Source: JAAUTY01 sp964397305
Lineage (GTDB): Bacteria; Cyanobacteriota; Cyanobacteriia; Cyanobacteriales; Spirulinaceae
Direction of reading: 5' to 3'
Assembly: GCA_964397305.1 (NCBI GenBank)
Contig: CAYNIP010000018.1
Location: 11,805-75,804, forward strand
Length of the DNA stretch: 64,000 nucleotides
The notes beneath the pieces were generated by a model. That model was not told the origin of the DNA. It saw nothing but the letters and a program-made list of their open reading frames with translations, and ran no database searches. The position numbers and the translations under genes were made by a program. This document shows, in pieces, positions 17,492 to 26,076 of the stretch. The first letter of the stretch is position 1; each line of letters starts with the position of its first letter.

Positions 17492-18112
17492 TTACTCTGT
17501 CATCATCGGCCGGGGGCCGCGATCGCCCGAGCGGTGGGTGCGGAGTGCTTCCTGGAGCTGGGCCTCCGTCACGCCGAGCTGCTGAGCGGCAGCACTGAGA
17601 TCGGGCCGGTTGGGACGGCTGCCATCCCGGGGCGGTTGGTCCGGCACTCCCAGAGCATTTCGCAGGGCTTGCTCCGTCACCCCCAGTTCTTGGGCGACGG
17701 CGGCAAAATCGGGCCGCCCACCGCGCGGCCCCTGGGCGGGCACGCCCAAGGCCTCTTTAAGAGCGGCCTCCGTGACCCCGAGACGCTGGGCGGCGGCGGC
17801 GAAGTCTGGGCGCGGGGGACGGCTGCCATCCCGGGGCGGTTGGTCCGGTACTCCCAGAGCACTCCGCAGGGCTTGCTCCGTCACGCCGAGGCGCTGGGCG
17901 GCGGCGGCGAAGTCGTGGCGAGGGCCCCGGGGTCGGGGAGCCCCTTGGGCCCCGGCAGGGCCTTGCTGCTGGCCGGGGGAGCTTTGGGGAGTCTGGGCTA
18001 TCTGGGATGGTTCTGGGGTTGGGCTGGCGGCTTGGGTGATGGCGGCATAGCCTAGGGAGCCGAGGACCAGGGAGGTGGCTGAGAGAGTCAGGAGGATGCG
18101 AGGGCTCAACAT
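17492..18112 (-). CDS. Exported protein made of four 30-40-residue repeats
   Basis: 206 residues. An N-terminal signal peptide (about 1-29, hydrophobic core ending in AITQAAS) is followed by a proline/glutamine/glycine linker. Then come four tandem units, each with a helix-like core of the form DFAAAAQRLGVTEQALRSAL and a Pro/Arg/Asp/Gly-rich linker. The units start at about residues 68, 105, 137 and 173. The protein is likely periplasmic or cell-surface. I do not recognise a characterised family. The repeats resemble small helical modules seen in exported bacterial proteins of unknown function. Confidence 0.8.
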   Translation of the reverse strand: MLSPRILLTLSATSLVLGSLGYAAITQAASPTPEPSQIAQTPQSSPGQQQGPAGAQGAPRPRGPRHDFAAAAQRLGVTEQALRSALGVPDQPPRDGSRPPRPDFAAAAQRLGVTEAALKEALGVPAQGPRGGRPDFAAVAQELGVTEQALRNALGVPDQPPRDGSRPNRPDLSAAAQQLGVTEAQLQEALRTHRSGDRGPRPMMTE

Positions 18113-18230
18113 GAGGTGTGGACTCCTTGTTGCGTTGGTCTACGCTTCTGATTAAGCCCTGCCAAGATGACAATTCAAGGGGTGGGTGGATTACAAAGCT
18201 GTAATCTTGGACTGGCTCTGTTGCAGGGTT

Positions 18231-18711
18231 GGCTGGGTGGACGGAAAAAAGCGCGGCTCCCCGGAATTTTGAGCTAGGGTTCAAGGAGCAGAGGGTCGCT
18301 CGCTTCAGGGTTACGGGGGCCCTCATCCCCCGGCCCCTTCTCCCAAGGCTGGGAGAAGGGGAGTTAGAAGCCGCTCGCCTAAGTTTGGCTGGGTGGACGG
18401 AAAAAAGCGCGGCTCCCCGGAATTTTGAGCTAGGGTTCAAGGAGCAGAGGGTCGCTCGCTTCAGGGTTACGGGGGCCCTCATCCCCCGGCCCCTTCTCCC
18501 AAGCTGGGAGAAGGGGAGTTAGAAGCCCCTCTCCCACCTTGGGAGAGGGGTTGGGGTGAGGGCTTGGCGCTTGAGCGCTGGTTTAAGGAGCAGAGGGTTG
18601 CTCGCTTCAGCGTTACGGGGGCCTACGCTGCGAGAAGCCGCTGCTTGTCTACATCCCCCGGCCCCTGCTCCCGAGGAGGGCGAAGGGGAGTCTCCAACGA
18701 AAGATGCACCT
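18231..18711 (+). repeat. Nested array of long dispersed repeats (copies 2-4)
   Basis: Two direct copies start with GGCTGGGTGGACGGAAAAAA at 18231 and 18387, a 156-bp period with near identity. A third, diverged copy follows from about 18570. It carries the CTGCGAGAAGCCGCTGCTTG block and ends in the family terminus GGGGAGTCTCCAACGAAAGA followed by TGCACC. The whole stretch 18113-18766 contains no supported gene. This is the upstream region of the exported repeat protein (minus strand) and of the glycosyltransferase (plus strand). Confidence 0.88.
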
Positions 18712-18766
18712 ATTGAACGCTTTGGTCTGTTGTGACTTGGGTTAGCCCCCTTTTTGCCAGTTTTCT

Positions 18767-19927
18767 ATGACTCGCCTGCTGCTGTTGGCTGAACGTTACC
18801 CCCCCGATATAGGCGGCCTGGCCCGGAGTGCCGGTCGCATTACGGCGGCGATCACCGAGCAGCTTGAGGCTGTGGATGTGGTGGTCTGGAGCCGCTTTAT
18901 CGCCCCGGGGGAGGTGGTAGCGGAGCCGGGGGAGTCGGTTGCGGGAGTCCGGGTTTACCGAGTCGGGCTCTACCGCCATTGGGACATGAGTTTTATTCAG
19001 ACTCTCAACGCCCTCGACTGGCTACACCGGCAGCATCCCTACACCGCTGTCTGGGGGCACTACCTGTTTCCGGCTGGGTTCCTGGCGGTCTGGTTTGCTC
19101 ACCTGCATCACTTGCCCAGCGTGGTCAGTGCCCGTGGGAACGATGGGGAGCGCGGGGCCTTTCCGCCAGGGGACTTTGCCCGCTTGCAGTGGACGCTGCA
19201 ACAGGCCACGGTGGTCACGGCTGTGAGCCAGGACCTAGCCCGCAAGTTGCAACTGATCAGCCAGCGCGCGGATACGATGGTGCTGAAAAATGCCGTGGAT
19301 ACGGCGGTGTTTCAGCCTGCTACGGATGGGGGCGATCGCCAGGCCCGCCGCCAAGCCCTGGGGTTTGCGGCGGCTGAACTGGTGCTGGGCTTCTCGGGGG
19401 AACTGCGGGAGAAGAAGGGGCAGCGTTTCCTGCTCACGGCCCTGCGAGAGGTGCGGGCTAGCCGTCCGGCAGCCTTGCTGATCATTGGCGAAGTCCGGCC
19501 CAGCCAGGAGGGGTTACTGCACACCTTCGCCTTGGAATACCCTGAGGACTACGCCCGCATCGTGATCACCGGCCACCTCCCGGAACCGGAGCTTGTGGCG
19601 GCCCATTTGCAGCTCTGCGATCTCTTCCTCCTGCCGTCTCTGTGGGAGGGGCTGCCCAATGCGCTGCTGGAGGCGATGGCCTGTGGCTGCGGGGCGATCG
19701 CCAGCGACGCCGGAGGGATTCCGGAAGTGATCGAGTCCGGAAAACATGGTTTCCTGCTGCCTCGCTACCAGCTCCATCGCCTCGGGGCGGCGGTGCTGGA
19801 GTGGGAGGCCTTGGGAGAAGCGCGGCAACGGGCGATCGCCGCCGCCGGGCGCGATCGCATTCACCAGGAGTTTTCTCTCCTCCGGGAGCAGGAGCGCCTG
19901 CGAGCCGTGCTAGCGGCCTTGGGGTGA
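18767..19927 (+). CDS. Glycosyltransferase family 4
   Basis: 386 residues with GT-B fold landmarks. The N-terminal motif is ERYPPDIGGLARSAGRI with the glycine loop, followed by VTAVSQDLARKL. The C-terminal nucleotide-sugar site is SLWEGLPNALLEAMACGCG, the E-x7-E motif of GT4 retaining enzymes, then SDAGGIPEVI. It probably transfers a sugar from a nucleotide donor in cell-surface polysaccharide or glycolipid synthesis; donor and acceptor are unknown. Its 3' end overlaps by 18 bp with the convergent ACT-domain gene. Confidence 0.92.
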   Translation: MTRLLLLAERYPPDIGGLARSAGRITAAITEQLEAVDVVVWSRFIAPGEVVAEPGESVAGVRVYRVGLYRHWDMSFIQTLNALDWLHRQHPYTAVWGHYLFPAGFLAVWFAHLHHLPSVVSARGNDGERGAFPPGDFARLQWTLQQATVVTAVSQDLARKLQLISQRADTMVLKNAVDTAVFQPATDGGDRQARRQALGFAAAELVLGFSGELREKKGQRFLLTALREVRASRPAALLIIGEVRPSQEGLLHTFALEYPEDYARIVITGHLPEPELVAAHLQLCDLFLLPSLWEGLPNALLEAMACGCGAIASDAGGIPEVIESGKHGFLLPRYQLHRLGAAVLEWEALGEARQRAIAAAGRDRIHQEFSLLREQERLRAVLAALG

Positions 19928-20320
19928 GGCTTGGAACTGGCTCAGGAGGCTCAGAGCTTGTTCCGCTTGCTCCCGGGGAACCAGAAGATGGTCATGGTAG
20001 TAGGCCGACACGGGATTCACGCTGATGTTGGCGGCCGCGAGTTTGGCGGTAATCGCGGCGAGGAATCCCACGGCGGCCAAGCTGGAATGCACGTTGAGGG
20101 TGATCAGGCGGCAGGGATAGGTGTAGGCGATCGCCCAGCGCTCAGCCACCCCTCGGGGCACGATCAGGGTTTCCCCTTCGGCCTCGTGAAACCGGCCCAG
20201 GTAGGGAATGTCGAGGGCCGCCGCCTGGTCCGGGGGCAGACTACAAAAGACCCATTCCTCCGCGTGGAGCACGGGCTCTAGGGTAGCGAGGAGGGTCGCG
20301 AGATCACGTTCGCCGTTCAT
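19910..20320 (-). CDS. ACT-domain protein
   Basis: 136 residues, soluble. It contains CRLITLNVHSSLAAVGFLAAITAKLAAANISVNPVSAYYHDHLLV, which has the beta-alpha-beta pattern of an ACT domain that binds amino acids or other small ligands. No catalytic domain is attached, so a regulatory or ligand-binding role is likely. This is a conserved stand-alone type in bacteria. It overlaps convergently with the glycosyltransferase and is followed upstream by YraN on the same strand, 28 bp away. Confidence 0.82.
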   Translation of the reverse strand: MNGERDLATLLATLEPVLHAEEWVFCSLPPDQAAALDIPYLGRFHEAEGETLIVPRGVAERWAIAYTYPCRLITLNVHSSLAAVGFLAAITAKLAAANISVNPVSAYYHDHLLVPREQAEQALSLLSQFQASPQGR

Positions 20321-20348
20321 GGGTGGGAGTTGGGCTGCTAGATTCGGT

Positions 20349-20840
20349 CTACTGGCTGAAGGCGGCGGGGAGGTAGTGGGCGAGGGTGAGTTCGTAACCC
20401 TGCCAGAGTAGGGGCTCCCCTAAGGTTACGGCGGGCAAGGCCTGGGCGGGAGAGGTCGGGCGATCGCGCCGGGTCCCGCCGGACCTAGCGTGCCGGTAGG
20501 TGACAAGGGCGAGATCAAAGCGACAGGGCCGGGGGGCGTACTGGGGTTCGGCCGCGAGAAAGAGTTCAGCGGTTTGCCAGAGTCGCGCCTGTTTCTGGGG
20601 TGTAACCGCCAGCAGGCCATCGGCGTCCCAATTGCCGCCGGCGCGGGTCTTCACTTCCACAAAGGCGAGGACGGTTCCCGGCGGCTCGAGGGCGATGAGG
20701 TCCAGCTCCCCCCAGCGCGATCGCCATTGTCGAGCGAGAATCTGCCACTGCTGACCCACCAGCCACTGCGCGACCAGTTGTTCACCAAGGTTGCCAATGA
20801 CCATGGTAGAGGGCTTGGGGCTGGGCTTTGGGGCTACCAT
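20349..20840 (-). CDS. YraN/UPF0102 family nuclease-like protein
   Basis: 163 residues, or 151 if the internal ATG (MVIGNLGEQLVAQWL) is the start, which fits the family better. The PD-(D/E)XK-like core reads WGELDLIALE...VLAFVEVKTRAGG, with D and ExK residues intact. UPF0102 proteins resemble Holliday-junction resolvases and are implicated in DNA processing, but their role is not established. The C-terminus of about 35 residues is longer and low in similarity. Confidence 0.88.
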   Translation of the reverse strand: MVAPKPSPKPSTMVIGNLGEQLVAQWLVGQQWQILARQWRSRWGELDLIALEPPGTVLAFVEVKTRAGGNWDADGLLAVTPQKQARLWQTAELFLAAEPQYAPRPCRFDLALVTYRHARSGGTRRDRPTSPAQALPAVTLGEPLLWQGYELTLAHYLPAAFSQ

Positions 20841-20870
20841 CTTGCCGATTCCTGACTGCGATTACTTGCT

Positions 20871-20918
20871 AGGATTGCACAAGGTTAGGGTCGCACAAGG
20901 TTAGGATTGCACAATGTA
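20871..20918. repeat. Three 16-bp direct repeats in a divergent promoter region
   Basis: Units AGGATTGCACAAGGTT, AGGGTCGCACAAGGTT and AGGATTGCACAATGTA start at 20871, 20887 and 20903. They lie between the divergent yraN-like and pentapeptide-repeat genes. They could be iterated regulator sites, though function is unknown. Confidence 0.75.
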
Positions 20919-20986
20919 GTTCACCGGGGGCGACGGCCGAGGTCCCCCGAGCAACCCGTAGACCCTACGGAGGGAGATTGAGAGTG

Positions 20987-21475
20987 ATGGCGTGCTTACA
21001 CCGTTGGGGATTTTTGCTGCTCCTACTGGCGCTGGTGTGGTTCGCGGGGGCGATCGCCCCGCCCGCCTGGGCCGACGATTACAACAAAGCCTTCCTGCCC
21101 GAGGCCGACTTCTCCGGCCAAGACCTGCGCGATTCCAGCTTCACCTCCGCCACCCTGCGCCAGAGCGACTTCAGCCACGCCAACCTCGAGGGGGTCAGTT
21201 TCTTTTCCGCCAATCTAGACTCCGTGAACTTTGAGGGCGCTAACTTGCGGAACGCTATCTTGGGCTCGGCCCGCTTGACCAAGGCCAACCTGACCAACGC
21301 TGTCCTGGAAGGGGCCCTCGCGGCCAACGCCCGTTTTGAGGGCGCGATCATTGACGGCGCTGACTTTACCGGTGTGCTGCTGCGGAGTGATGTCGAAGCG
21401 CAGTTGTGCCAAGGAGCCCAGGGCCGCAACCCCGAGACCGGCCGCCTCACCCGCGATACCCTTTTCTGCTTCTAA
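20987..21475 (+). CDS. Exported pentapeptide-repeat protein
   Basis: 162 residues from ATG 20987; TTG 20978 and GTG 20984 are alternative in-frame starts behind CGGAGGGAG. A signal peptide (to about residue 28, ending in AW-ADD) is followed by A(N/D)LXX repeats: ANLEGVSFFSANLDSVNFEGANLRNAIL and so on, about 15 units. These form a right-handed quadrilateral beta-helix. Such lumenal or periplasmic pentapeptide proteins are common in cyanobacteria, with unknown biochemical role. The gene sits 18 bp before dnaB and may be co-transcribed. Confidence 0.88.
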   Translation: MACLHRWGFLLLLLALVWFAGAIAPPAWADDYNKAFLPEADFSGQDLRDSSFTSATLRQSDFSHANLEGVSFFSANLDSVNFEGANLRNAILGSARLTKANLTNAVLEGALAANARFEGAIIDGADFTGVLLRSDVEAQLCQGAQGRNPETGRLTRDTLFCF

Positions 21476-21493
21476 CTCCCTCCGCGCGAATCC

Positions 21494-22831
21494 GTGACCG
21501 ACTTCACCCCGCTCCTCCCGGACCAAGCCCTGCCGCCCCAGAACATTGAGGCGGAAGAATCGATCCTGGGGGGGATTTTGCTTGATCCTGAGGCCATCGG
21601 CCGCATTGCCCACCTGCTAGCGCCCGAAGCCTTTTACATCAGCGCCCACAGCGAAATCTACAAGGCGGCCCTGGCCCTGCACCGCAGCAACAAGCCCACG
21701 GACCTCACCACCATCGTGAGTTGGCTCCAGGATCACGACCTGCTTACTACCGTCGGCGGTACGAGCAAGCTGGCGCAACTGGTCGAGCGCACGGTTTCGG
21801 CGGTGAATATCGATCGTTACGCGCTGCTCGTCACGGATAAGGCGGTGCGCCGCCAACTGATCGCTGCGAGCCATGCCATTGGCCAGCTTGGCTATGACAC
21901 GGCCCTGGAGCTGGAGCTGGTCCTCGATCGGGCTGAGCAGGAAGTGTTTAGCATCACGCAACAGCGTCCCCAAGCGGGCCTGGTGCCCCTCTCGGATACG
22001 TTGATCGACGCCTACACCGAGATCGAAAACTTGCACGAGGAAACGGTGTTACCGGGGGTTGCCTGCGATTTCTACGACCTGGACGCGATGACGGGGGGGT
22101 TCCAGCGCTCGGATCTGATCGTGATCGCCGGTCGGCCGTCTATGGGCAAAACGGCCTTGGGGCTGGGGATTGCGGCGAATATTGCCAAGAAGCATCAGCT
22201 ACCGGTGGCGATTTTCAGCCTGGAGATGTCCAAGGAGCAGTTGGCCCAGCGCCTGTTGGCGGTGGAGGCGAATATTGAGAGCAATCGTCTGCGCTCGGGG
22301 CGGGTGACGCAAAGTGAGTTGGACCAGTTGGCGATCGCCATCGGAACCCTCTCCGATTTGCCAATCTATATCGATGACAGCGCGACGCTGACGGTGATGC
22401 AAATGCGATCGCAGGTTCGTCGCCTCCAGGCAGAGCACGGCGGCCGGCTGGGTTTGGTGGTCTTGGACTACCTGCAACTCATGGAAGGGAGCAGCGATAA
22501 CCGGGTGCAGGAACTCTCCAAGATCACCCGCTCCCTGAAGACCTTGGCCCGGGAAATTGACGCGCCGACGATCGCGCTCTCACAGCTCAGTCGCGGCGTC
22601 GAGTCCCGCACCAACAAGCGCCCGATGATGTCGGACCTGCGCGAATCCGGCTCGATTGAGCAAGATGCGGATGTGGTGATCATGCTCTACCGAGACTCGT
22701 ACTATAATCCAGACTCCCCGGATCGCAACGTGGCGGAAGTGATCATCACTAAGCACCGCAATGGCCCGACGGGCACCGTGAAACTCCTCTTTCAGCCGGA
22801 ACTCACGAAGTTTGAGAATTTGGCCCAATAA
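21494..22831 (+). CDS. dnaB: Replicative DNA helicase DnaB
   Basis: 445 residues from GTG 21494. The N-terminal primase-interaction domain begins PPQNIEAEESILGGILLDPEAI. The RecA-like motor has Walker A GRPSMGKTALG (about 214-224), then AIFSLEMSKEQLAQRLL, and the C-terminal SDLRESGSIEQDADVVIMLYRD. It unwinds DNA at the replication fork as a hexamer. Many cyanobacterial dnaB genes carry an intein; this one has none, with the Walker A and downstream motifs uninterrupted at normal spacing. Full length and intact. Confidence 0.98.
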   Translation: MTDFTPLLPDQALPPQNIEAEESILGGILLDPEAIGRIAHLLAPEAFYISAHSEIYKAALALHRSNKPTDLTTIVSWLQDHDLLTTVGGTSKLAQLVERTVSAVNIDRYALLVTDKAVRRQLIAASHAIGQLGYDTALELELVLDRAEQEVFSITQQRPQAGLVPLSDTLIDAYTEIENLHEETVLPGVACDFYDLDAMTGGFQRSDLIVIAGRPSMGKTALGLGIAANIAKKHQLPVAIFSLEMSKEQLAQRLLAVEANIESNRLRSGRVTQSELDQLAIAIGTLSDLPIYIDDSATLTVMQMRSQVRRLQAEHGGRLGLVVLDYLQLMEGSSDNRVQELSKITRSLKTLAREIDAPTIALSQLSRGVESRTNKRPMMSDLRESGSIEQDADVVIMLYRDSYYNPDSPDRNVAEVIITKHRNGPTGTVKLLFQPELTKFENLAQ

Positions 22832-22843
22832 CCCCCTCTCCCC

Positions 22844-23458
22844 ATGCTTGACCAACGCCGCTATGCTCCTGCGACTCAGCGCAACCGCGAGCCGATCCTG
22901 GCCCTGTTGCAGCGGGTGCTGCCCCCCACCGGCACGGTGCTCGAAGTGGCCAGCGGCACGGGGGAGCACAGCGTTTTCTTCGCGCCGCGCCTCCAACCGC
23001 GCCAGTGGCTGCCGACGGACTGTGAGCCGGAAGGCCTCGCGAGTATTCGCGCCTGGCAGGCGGCGGACCCGGCCCCCAATTTAGAACCGCCTTTAGAGCT
23101 GGATGTCAGCCAGCCGTCGTGGCCGGCAACGCTTCCCCCCCGTCCCTTCCAGGCCGTCGTGAGCATCAACCTCCTCCACATTTCCCCTTGGTCAACCGGC
23201 CTCGGGCTGTTGGCCGGCGCCGGAGCCCTGTTGCCGCCGGGCGGGATTTTATACCTCTACGGGCCCTTTAAGCAGGATGGCCAACACACGGCCCCCAGTA
23301 ATGCGGCCTTTGATCGGTCCCTACGGGCCCAAAATCCGGCCTGGGGGGTGCGGGATCTCGAAACGGTCATCGCGGCGGCGGCGGACGCGGGGCTGGACTG
23401 GGTGGAGACGGCGGCCATGCCGGCGAATAACCTCTCGGTCATCTGTCGCCATCGCTAG
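22844..23458 (+). CDS. DUF938 SAM-dependent methyltransferase-like protein
   Basis: 204 residues, starting 12 bp after dnaB. It begins MLDQRRYAPATQRNREPILALLQRVLP and has the AdoMet-binding loop VLEVASGTGEHSVFFAPRL (about 31-49), then VSINLLHISPW and a C-terminal FKQDGQHTAPSNAAFDRSLRAQNP. These are DUF938 hallmarks, a Rossmann-fold methyltransferase-like family. The substrate is unknown. Confidence 0.9.
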   Translation: MLDQRRYAPATQRNREPILALLQRVLPPTGTVLEVASGTGEHSVFFAPRLQPRQWLPTDCEPEGLASIRAWQAADPAPNLEPPLELDVSQPSWPATLPPRPFQAVVSINLLHISPWSTGLGLLAGAGALLPPGGILYLYGPFKQDGQHTAPSNAAFDRSLRAQNPAWGVRDLETVIAAAADAGLDWVETAAMPANNLSVICRHR

Positions 23459-23505
23459 GGTCAGGGATACGCTAGCGTAGGAAAGGGACTGACGAGGGGA
23501 AAGCG

Positions 23506-24726
23506 ATGGGCTGGAGCTGGAGCCGGTATGGGGCGATCGCGCTGCTGATGGGGGCGATCGCCGCCTGTAGTGATGAGGCGGCCGAGTGGTTTGCCGCCGA
23601 TCCCTCCCTGACGGGCACGAGCCTCTCGGGGGACGGGGCGGCCCCGGAGCCGGCCGAGCCCGCGACGCTGCCGGCGGATTTCCCGGACGGGATTCCCCGC
23701 TACCCCGGAGCGACGCTGGTGGCGGTGCGGACCGCCGAGGCGACGGCTGCGGGCGATCGCCCCGCCGTGACGACCCAATGGCAAACAACGGCGACCCGGG
23801 CCGAGGTAGAAGCTTTTTATACCGAGCAGTTTCGCGCTCAGACTTGGCAGCGCCGCCCCGCTCCCACGGGGGATGGCACCCTCGTGGCCCGGCGAGAGGA
23901 TCTGGAGGTGCAGGTCAGCTTTCTGGAAGAGATGGGGACCGGGGCACGCTTTGTCCTCATCTACGAGCAGGGGCTGGAACCGCTCCGAGCGCCGACGGCT
24001 CCGGCGGCGGAGGCGGTGTCATCGCCAGAAACGTCGGCTAGCTTTCGCGATCTGGACAGTCTGACGGCCCGGGAGGTGGGTTACATTCGCGATCTCCAGG
24101 CCCTGGGGGTTTTTGCGGATCTCGGCCCTCAGTTTCAGCCGAGCCGGGTCGTGACGCGCCAAGAGTTTGCCCGCTGGCTGTTTGGGGCCCATAACCGTAT
24201 GTATCGCGATCGCCCCACGAAGCAGATTCGCCCGGTGGCCCAGGCGGCCCAGCCGGCCTTTGAGGATGTGAAGCCGGACGCTCCGGGCTTTGCTGAGATT
24301 CAGGGCCTGGCGGAGGCGGGGATCATTCCCTCCCGTCTGACGGGGGATACGGCGGCGCTGCTGTTTCAACCGGAGGCTCCCTTGACTCGGGAGCAGGCGA
24401 TCGCCTGGAAAGTCCCCCTGGATCTGCGTCGGCTGCCGCCCCCGGCTGACCTGGAGGCGATCCGCAACACTTGGGGCTTCCAAGATGCGGAGCAACTGGA
24501 TGCGCGGGTGCGGCGGGCCCTGCTGGCGGACTATGAGAATGGCGATCGCGCGAATGTGCTGCGGGCCTTTGGGTATACGACTCTCTTTCAGCCCCGCAAG
24601 CCGTTGACGCGGGCTGAAGCGGCGGCGCTGCTCTGGCAGTTCGGCCACCAGGGGGAGGGAATTTCGGCTGCTGAAGCCCTGGCTTTGCCGGAGGAGGGGG
24701 AACCCTCGGCCCCGCGCGAGGGCTAG
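23506..24726 (+). CDS. SLH-domain lipoprotein
   Basis: 406 residues. The N-terminus ends in the lipobox GAIAAC with the lipidation cysteine at residue 21. A middle region (about 60-160) follows. From about residue 185 the sequence carries S-layer-homology-like units: FRDLDS...YIRDLQALGVFADL, FQPSRVVTRQEFARWLFG, FEDVKPDAPGFAEIQGLAEAGIIP, PEAPLTREQAIAWKV and FQPRKPLTRAEAAALLWQFG. It is likely an outer- or cytoplasmic-membrane lipoprotein that binds peptidoglycan or its secondary polymer through the SLH units. Confidence 0.87.
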   Translation: MGWSWSRYGAIALLMGAIAACSDEAAEWFAADPSLTGTSLSGDGAAPEPAEPATLPADFPDGIPRYPGATLVAVRTAEATAAGDRPAVTTQWQTTATRAEVEAFYTEQFRAQTWQRRPAPTGDGTLVARREDLEVQVSFLEEMGTGARFVLIYEQGLEPLRAPTAPAAEAVSSPETSASFRDLDSLTAREVGYIRDLQALGVFADLGPQFQPSRVVTRQEFARWLFGAHNRMYRDRPTKQIRPVAQAAQPAFEDVKPDAPGFAEIQGLAEAGIIPSRLTGDTAALLFQPEAPLTREQAIAWKVPLDLRRLPPPADLEAIRNTWGFQDAEQLDARVRRALLADYENGDRANVLRAFGYTTLFQPRKPLTRAEAAALLWQFGHQGEGISAAEALALPEEGEPSAPREG

Positions 24727-24790
24727 GGCTCGAGGGCGTCAATAGGGCTAGTATTCAGGCGGTCCAGGGTTTGCCCGCGTAAGTCCCCTT

Positions 24791-24896
24791 GAGAGGCTTG
24801 GCTGCTGTTCTCCAGGGAGGGGAGAGAACCTAATACCGATAATTACGATTACGGGTAATAGTTTCCAGGCAACCGTGTTCTCCAGGGAGGGAAGAG
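24791..24896 (-). CRISPR. Decayed two-repeat CRISPR remnant
   Basis: Two 36-bp sequences related to the repeat of the main array lie at 24791-24826 (only the last ~20 bases recognisable) and 24861-24896 (starting GTTTCCAGGC and sharing GTGTTCTCCAG). They flank a 34-bp gap of the size of a spacer. Both carry a GGGAGG variant in place of GCGAGT in the 3' half. They lie about 2.2 kb beyond the far end of the main array. Confidence 0.75.
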
Positions 24897-25096
24897 TCAG
24901 ACGCTTCTGTAGGGGATAAGGCGGCCAGGAAATTGAGAACGGCGATCGCCCCCTCGTGACCAATGCACCCATCCTGTTGCAGGGCTTCCGTCGCCAGAGT
25001 TGCGATGATTTGCCGCATTGGGGGAGCTGCGGCCAGGAGTTGAGCGATCCGATTCTTCGAGGGTCGGGCTGTTCAGGTCGTCATGGGCTTCGGCGT
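24861..25096. repeat. 236-bp direct duplication, copy A
   Basis: It starts with the degenerate CRISPR repeat at 24861 and matches 26077-26312 over equal length. The last ~160 bp appear identical, while the first ~75 bp have scattered changes. The copy ends exactly where the repeat element at 25097 begins. On the minus strand it contains a coding-like stretch (LAAAPPMRQIIATLATEALQ) that also occurs in copy B. Confidence 0.9.
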
Positions 25097-25212
25097 GGGT
25101 GCATCTCAGTTAGACAAGTTGACCCGCTCTGCGAGAAGCCGCTGCGCGTCTACGTCCCCCAGCCCTTTCTCTCAAGTAGGGCGAAGGGGAGTCTCCAAAG
25201 TGAGATGCACCC
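25097..25212. repeat. MITE-like element with GGTGCATCTCA ends, copy 2
   Basis: It opens GGGTGCATCTCAG and closes TGAGATGCACCC, so the termini are perfect 12-bp inverted repeats. Internal blocks are CTCTGCGAGAAGCCGCTGCG and GGGCGAAGGGGAGTCTCC. About 116 bp long, it is too short to code for a transposase. It lies at the break in the duplicated sequence and beside the methyltransferase gene. No gene is seen in 24727-25218. Confidence 0.88.
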
Positions 25213-25218
25213 CCTTCG

Positions 25219-25956
25219 TTATAGTTTGGCGCAGGAGAGTCCTATTACCGGCTGGTAGGTGAGTAGGGGCTCCCAGTGGGCTTTGCCAAACGCTTCGACA
25301 CCTTCGGAGGATACTTCCAGCGGGTGCCACCAGACATCGGAAAATCCTGCCTTTTTCAGGGCAGTTTCGTGCGTGTCTTTGGCATGATGATAATTGGTGA
25401 CTTCGATGGGTTGCTTGCCCGGTTGATAGAGGCGGTAGATGATTTCTGTCCCCTCGGCCTTGCCTTTATTTTCGCGGGTGAAACCATAGGGAAACATGGC
25501 TTCAACTGTACCCTGGTAGTCAGGGTTACTATTGATCGTAATGAAGCGACCGCCTGGTTTCAGGTGTTCAGCGATGATGCGCCCCATTTGCTCCAGCTCT
25601 CCGGGATTTTTTGCATAGTTGAGCAGGTAGGCCGCGCAAACCAGGTCAAACTTTTTGGAGAGATTGAGGAACATTACATCCTGCACATAGTACGTGAGCC
25701 CGAGGGGGTTGGTCTTCTCTGACTCTTGCGCTAGCCGTATCATTTCTGCCGATATATCTACTCCCACCACTTCTGATGCGCCGTTGGCTCTGAGTTGCCG
25801 GGTATAGAAACCCTCTCCGCAGGCGAGGTCAAGTACGCTTAAACCTGACAAGGCGCCTGTCATCTGGAAAAATGTGTAGGCTTCTACGTGAAGCCGCCAG
25901 GGCATCATTTTAGATGCTCTATATTCTGTCGCGATGGTGTTGTAGTTAGTGGACAT
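25219..25956 (-). CDS. Class I SAM-dependent methyltransferase
   Basis: 245 residues. The AdoMet motif I is LSVLDLACGEGFYTRQL (about 39-55), motif II EVVGVDISAEMIRLAQ, then YYVQDVMFL and HLKPGGRFITINSNP. It therefore has the standard Rossmann methyltransferase core. The substrate is not evident; similar proteins methylate small metabolites. It lies between the two copies of a 236-bp duplication and next to a MITE-like element, and is less G+C-rich than flanking genes. That is consistent with arrival as a cargo gene, though this is inference. Confidence 0.88.
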   Translation of the reverse strand: MSTNYNTIATEYRASKMMPWRLHVEAYTFFQMTGALSGLSVLDLACGEGFYTRQLRANGASEVVGVDISAEMIRLAQESEKTNPLGLTYYVQDVMFLNLSKKFDLVCAAYLLNYAKNPGELEQMGRIIAEHLKPGGRFITINSNPDYQGTVEAMFPYGFTRENKGKAEGTEIIYRLYQPGKQPIEVTNYHHAKDTHETALKKAGFSDVWWHPLEVSSEGVEAFGKAHWEPLLTYQPVIGLSCAKL

Positions 25957-26076
25957 ATTCGGTACTGGCTTGCATGAACGAAGTAAATTTTTCAGTAAAC
26001 CAAACGCTTTGCCGGTTTCTGGGAATAACGAACCAGATGGTCATGGGTGCTGCACATTGTATGATGCTGCAACCCG

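Noticed and set aside
21494..22831. Intein in dnaB
   Set aside because: The protein is of normal length and the helicase motifs are uninterrupted.
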